Shown here: in pieces, positions 61,597 to 64,000 of the stretch | Layout of the letters: the number at the start of each line of letters is the position of its first letter | Position numbering within the stretch: position 1 is the first letter of the stretch | Assembly: GCA_024694125.1 (NCBI GenBank) | Contig: JAILKE010000014.1 | Span: 51,294 to 115,293, forward strand | Length of the DNA stretch: 64,000 nt | Direction: 5' to 3' | DNA from: Bacteroidales bacterium | GTDB taxonomy: Bacteria > Bacteroidota > Bacteroidia > Bacteroidales > UBA3663 | Made by a program: the position numbers and the translations under genes | Notes under the pieces: generated by a model | Told to the model about the DNA's origin: nothing | The model's database searches: none | What the model saw: the letters and a program-made list of their open reading frames with translations, nothing else

Positions 61597-62055
61597 ATGA
61601 GCAATTTTATAGAAAGACTTCAATTTTTCATGACAAAAGAAGGCATCAACGACAATCAAATGACTGTCGCTGCTGGGCTATCTGTAGGTTTGCTTGGCAA
61701 GGCGAAGCTTGCTGGAAAGGGGATGAGTTCTAATAATATTGAAAAAATTCTATTAGCATACCCCGATTTGTCCCCGGATTGGCTCTTAACTGGAAGGGGG
61801 GAAATGCTCAAAACGAATGGTACTTTGAGTAATACCCCCTCGTTATCTCAAAATGGAAACGCTTCTCCTATAGGTGGCAAAGATAATGAATTATCTCCAA
61901 ATAATCAAGAAAATTTAGAAATAAAATGTGATGCTTTTGCACCATTGTTCCAAATGATCCGAGAGAAAGATACTATCATACGCCAGCAGGCTGAGGAGAT
62001 TGGCCAGCTACGCGAGCGCTTATCTCATCTGGATCACACCTCTAAGTCACAATAA
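61597..62055 (+). CDS. Phage repressor (CI-like)
   Basis: 152 residues from ATG at 61597; the frame upstream to 61537 lies in the promoter region. N-terminal helix-turn-helix domain (FIERLQFFMTKEGINDNQMTVAAGLSVGLLGKAKLAG), then the PDLSPDWLLTGRGEML motif that is common in Bacteroidetes phage repressors, a Ser/Asn/Pro-rich linker and a C-terminal coiled coil (REKDTIIRQQAEEIGQLRERL) for oligomerisation. It lacks a peptidase S24 domain, so it is probably not inactivated by RecA-dependent self-cleavage. It is the only gene of the early region on the plus strand. Confidence 0.82.
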   Translation: MSNFIERLQFFMTKEGINDNQMTVAAGLSVGLLGKAKLAGKGMSSNNIEKILLAYPDLSPDWLLTGRGEMLKTNGTLSNTPSLSQNGNASPIGGKDNELSPNNQENLEIKCDAFAPLFQMIREKDTIIRQQAEEIGQLRERLSHLDHTSKSQ

Positions 62056-62960
62056 TTCATATTTCTACTGACGAAACTGATATTTTCTCTCATATTTTCT
62101 ACTGTTTTCTACGAATTTCTCCCATTTTCTCACCTTTATTTATATATTATGTGCAGATAGGCCAAAATGCGCCCATATCTGCTCCCTCAGCATATCCCTC
62201 TGGGTACCCACCTGGCAACCCCCTCGATACCCCCTCGGCACCCCTATGGCGCCCACCCACCCCTCCATGGCCTCATTAATTTTGCCCAATTTTGGTTAAA
62301 CTATTGATTTATAGGAATATAATAAAATACCACTTAAAATACATGGGTGCATTTTCCCCCATCCTATTATGCCGTTTTTTAAATTATGGTCTTTTTTTTG
62401 TATAGTTTCCCCCCCTCGTAGATACCCCCCTCAAACCATAGTTTTGTCACTCCAAACTTTTTATTTTGTCACTCCAAACTGTCACTCCAAATGTCACCCC
62501 AAACCCAAAAATTGCCCATTTTTCGACCTTTTTTGTCACATCGAGCTATGCCAGGACCATCAGCCTACCACCCCCTTTTTAACCCGTTTTTTTAAGTGTT
62601 ATCAACAGCCATCGTCTTGGTGTTGACCGCCATTCCAACAGCCTTCTATCAACCTTCTAACCACGTTCTATCATCCCTCCGACATCGCGTCTGCAGCTCC
62701 GTTTTCGCAATCACCCCACTATACCACACAATCCACTCCACAAACGCTCCTACCGCACTTTTCGTACCTCTGCGCCCCATCCATCCGGGCACAAAAAAAG
62801 GCCGCAGACACATAGTCCACGACCTCAATCTCCCGGCATTCGATTTCCACCGTTCTCGTTCTTCATCCGACCCTCAGCAGGGCCCAGTTAAACCTACTGG
62901 CGCTCGATGTTAAACCTATGTAAACTTACAGCCATTTCTCCGCTCCCAGATGTAAACCAA
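62056..62960. other. Gene-free left region of the prophage
   Basis: About 0.9 kb with no convincing gene. It holds pyrimidine-rich tracts, four copies of GTCACYCCAAA (about 62446, 62468, 62481, 62493) and TTAAACCWATGTAAAC at 62910-62925, repeated at 62963-62978. A plus-strand frame at 62596-62913 has no protein-like features. Confidence 0.5.
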
Positions 62961-62976
62961 AATTAAACCAATGTAA

Positions 62977-63090
62977 ACGTTTCGTTTTGTGGCTGTCACA
63001 CTTGCCCAAACATCATAACTCCCTGATATTCCGCTCACTACCCCCGATTTTCTCTCCCCCTCATTCTATACGCTTCATTTTCTGCCCTAT
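62977..63090. promoter_or_regulatory. Left phage end with transposase-binding-like sites
   Basis: On the minus strand AAAACGAAACGT at 62988-62977 and AAAATGAAGCGTATA at 63081-63067, matching the sites at the right end. The terminal site lies the same distance (about 10 bp) from the edge as at the right end. Confidence 0.7.
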
Positions 63091-63095
63091 ACATT
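63091..63095. repeat. Target-site duplication, left copy
   Basis: ACATT on the plus strand, identical to 26804-26808. Confidence 0.85.
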
Positions 63096-63959
63096 AGTCA
63101 GTTTGTTGCATTCTTTAAAAGCACTGGAAGAAATGGTTTTGCAGTCAGTATTAATTCTACACCTTATAATATTTGTGGATTTGGCCTTTATCAATGCAGC
63201 GTAAGGATTATCTTGACTGCCTAAATAAAGGGCATTGTTATATTCGTTATATTGAAGGTTATTACAACCTTCGAAAGCATTACTACATATGCATGTTATA
63301 TTGTTCGGAATGGAGATATTGGTTAAATCTGTGCAACCACTGAATGCTTCACTCAAAATACATTTGCAGTTTTCATTAATAACACAACTTGATATGTCTT
63401 TGGATTTGGCCTTTATCAAAACAACGTAAGGATTATCTTGGTTGCCTAAATATAGTGCATTGTTATACTCATTATATTGAAGTTTATCACATTTTTCAAA
63501 AATAGGTCCATCGCCGAAGGTTATTATACTATTCGGAATGGATATGCTCGTTAGACTGGAGCAGTAATTGAAAGCTCCAGTTCCAATATATCTCACACTG
63601 TCAGGAATGACTAAGCTTGTCAACGATTCACATTTATAAAAAGCATCCCAGTCAATGTATGTAATACTATTCGGAATAGTAATTCTTTTTAAAAAATGGC
63701 ATTGTCTAAATGCGCTCATTCCTATGTTTTTTACATCTTGTTGGATTCCATGACTATTTTTAACTGTAGATGGAATGATTATTGCAGTGTCACGGCGGGT
63801 GACTCCGCGTACTTCAACCTTATTTTCAGTTATCTTGAATTTCGTTTTGTTGTAACTGAAATGTAGGCCATTGAAAACAATATCTTCTTGCGAATATGCT
63901 GATTGGCATAAAAGCATTAATATAGACATAAAGAAAATGTTTAGTAAGGCTTGTTTCAT
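63091..63959 (-). pseudogene. BspA-like surface protein, N-terminal part cut off by the prophage
   Basis: Starts with a signal peptide (MKQALLNIFFMSILMLLCQSAYSQ). After a short region come BspA-type leucine-rich repeats of about 23 residues (FLKRITIPNSITYIDWDAFYKCESL, LTSLVIPDSVRYIGTGAFNYCSS). The repeat array is interrupted twice by a block with QYNEYNNALYLGxQDNPYxxLIKAKS. The frame ends at a TAG inside the prophage (63087-63089), leaving LTNV as the last residues. The continuation is at 25852-26808. It may still make a truncated secreted product. The 41 bp after the start to the window end show no promoter that I can place. Confidence 0.88.
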
Positions 63960-64000
63960 AGATGAAATTTGATTAGAAGATAATACATAAAATATTGATT

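Larger units (their letters stand above)
26809..63090. mobile_element. Mu-like transposable prophage with a diversity-generating retroelement
   Basis: 36,282 bp bounded by AATGT direct repeats inside a host gene. It carries MuA/MuB-like transposition genes, Gam, a Mu-type head set (gp27/gp28-like terminase, gp29-like portal, MuF, gp36-like connector), protease, capsid, lysis, a long non-contractile-type tail (tape measure of 954 residues, no sheath gene seen) and a retroelement. The two ends share AAAAnGAArCG at the same distance from the edge and further internal copies. Every module expected of an active phage is present and no gene shows obvious decay. The arrangement resembles Hankyphage of Bacteroides (from memory). 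Confidence 0.93.

Noticed and set aside
62596-62913. 105-codon plus-strand frame near the left phage end
   Set aside because: Low-complexity, no domain pattern, no promoter, and it lies in a region of short repeats.
26809-63090. TG...CA termini for the phage
   Set aside because: A TG can be found at the left edge (TGTATAGGG), but the right edge then gives no matching CA and no equal direct repeat. AATGT fits both sides and restores the host frame.
1-64000. tRNA or rRNA genes
   Set aside because: I saw no cloverleaf-type sequence or rRNA segment on either strand, and the prophage is of the transposing type, which needs no tRNA attachment site.

Overview
The window looks like a chromosomal segment of a Bacteroidales bacterium, most likely Prevotella-like. 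The reasons are promoters of the Bacteroidetes type (TTTG, about 20 nt, TAnnTTTG), a BspA-like leucine-rich-repeat surface protein, a fimbrillin-family lipoprotein, GLUG repeats and DUF4332/DUF1294 household genes. The genus is inference.

Host part (1-26808, and again from 63091). From left to right: a LiaF-like membrane protein; a minus-strand cluster (zinc-ribbon protein with three 54-residue repeats, YkvA-like protein, small DUF6140-like protein) that begins just beyond a probable structured ncRNA (about 3054-3320, minus); a DUF1294 membrane protein; a DUF4332 protein; an alpha-2-macroglobulin lipoprotein with its partner penicillin-binding protein 1C; and a complete galacturonate route (exuT, uxaC, uxaB, uxaA, kdgK, kdgA) set around a divergent promoter pair. 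A four-helix-bundle gene flanked by inverted short repeats sits between kdgK and kdgA. Then come a GLUG protein and a fimbrillin-like lipoprotein.

Prophage (26809-63090, 36,282 bp). A Mu-like transposable prophage has inserted into a BspA-like gene. The N-terminal half lies at 63091-63959 and the C-terminal half at 25852-26808. A 5-bp direct repeat AATGT marks the target duplication, and removing one copy restores one open frame of 607 codons including the stop. The phage carries a Cro/CI-style switch with face-to-face promoters, a MuA-like transposase, MuB-like ATPase, Gam, a terminase/portal/MuF head block on the plus strand, and protease, capsid, lysis and long-tail genes on the minus strand. 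The layout resembles Hankyphage, a Mu-like Bacteroides phage with a diversity-generating retroelement (from memory).

Diversification module. At the right end lie a reverse transcriptase, a 113-bp template repeat and a matching 113-bp variable repeat in the last codons of a 2274-residue tail protein. The repeats differ at 12 positions, 11 of them at template adenines. The tail protein also appears to carry LamG-like, CotH-kinase-like and leucine-rich-like regions. Other strong signals are two probable -1 ribosomal frameshifts (tail chaperone; portal to MuF head protein), a MuF protein with a CdiA-toxin-like C-terminus, and a u-spanin-like lysis gene overlapping its neighbour in another frame.
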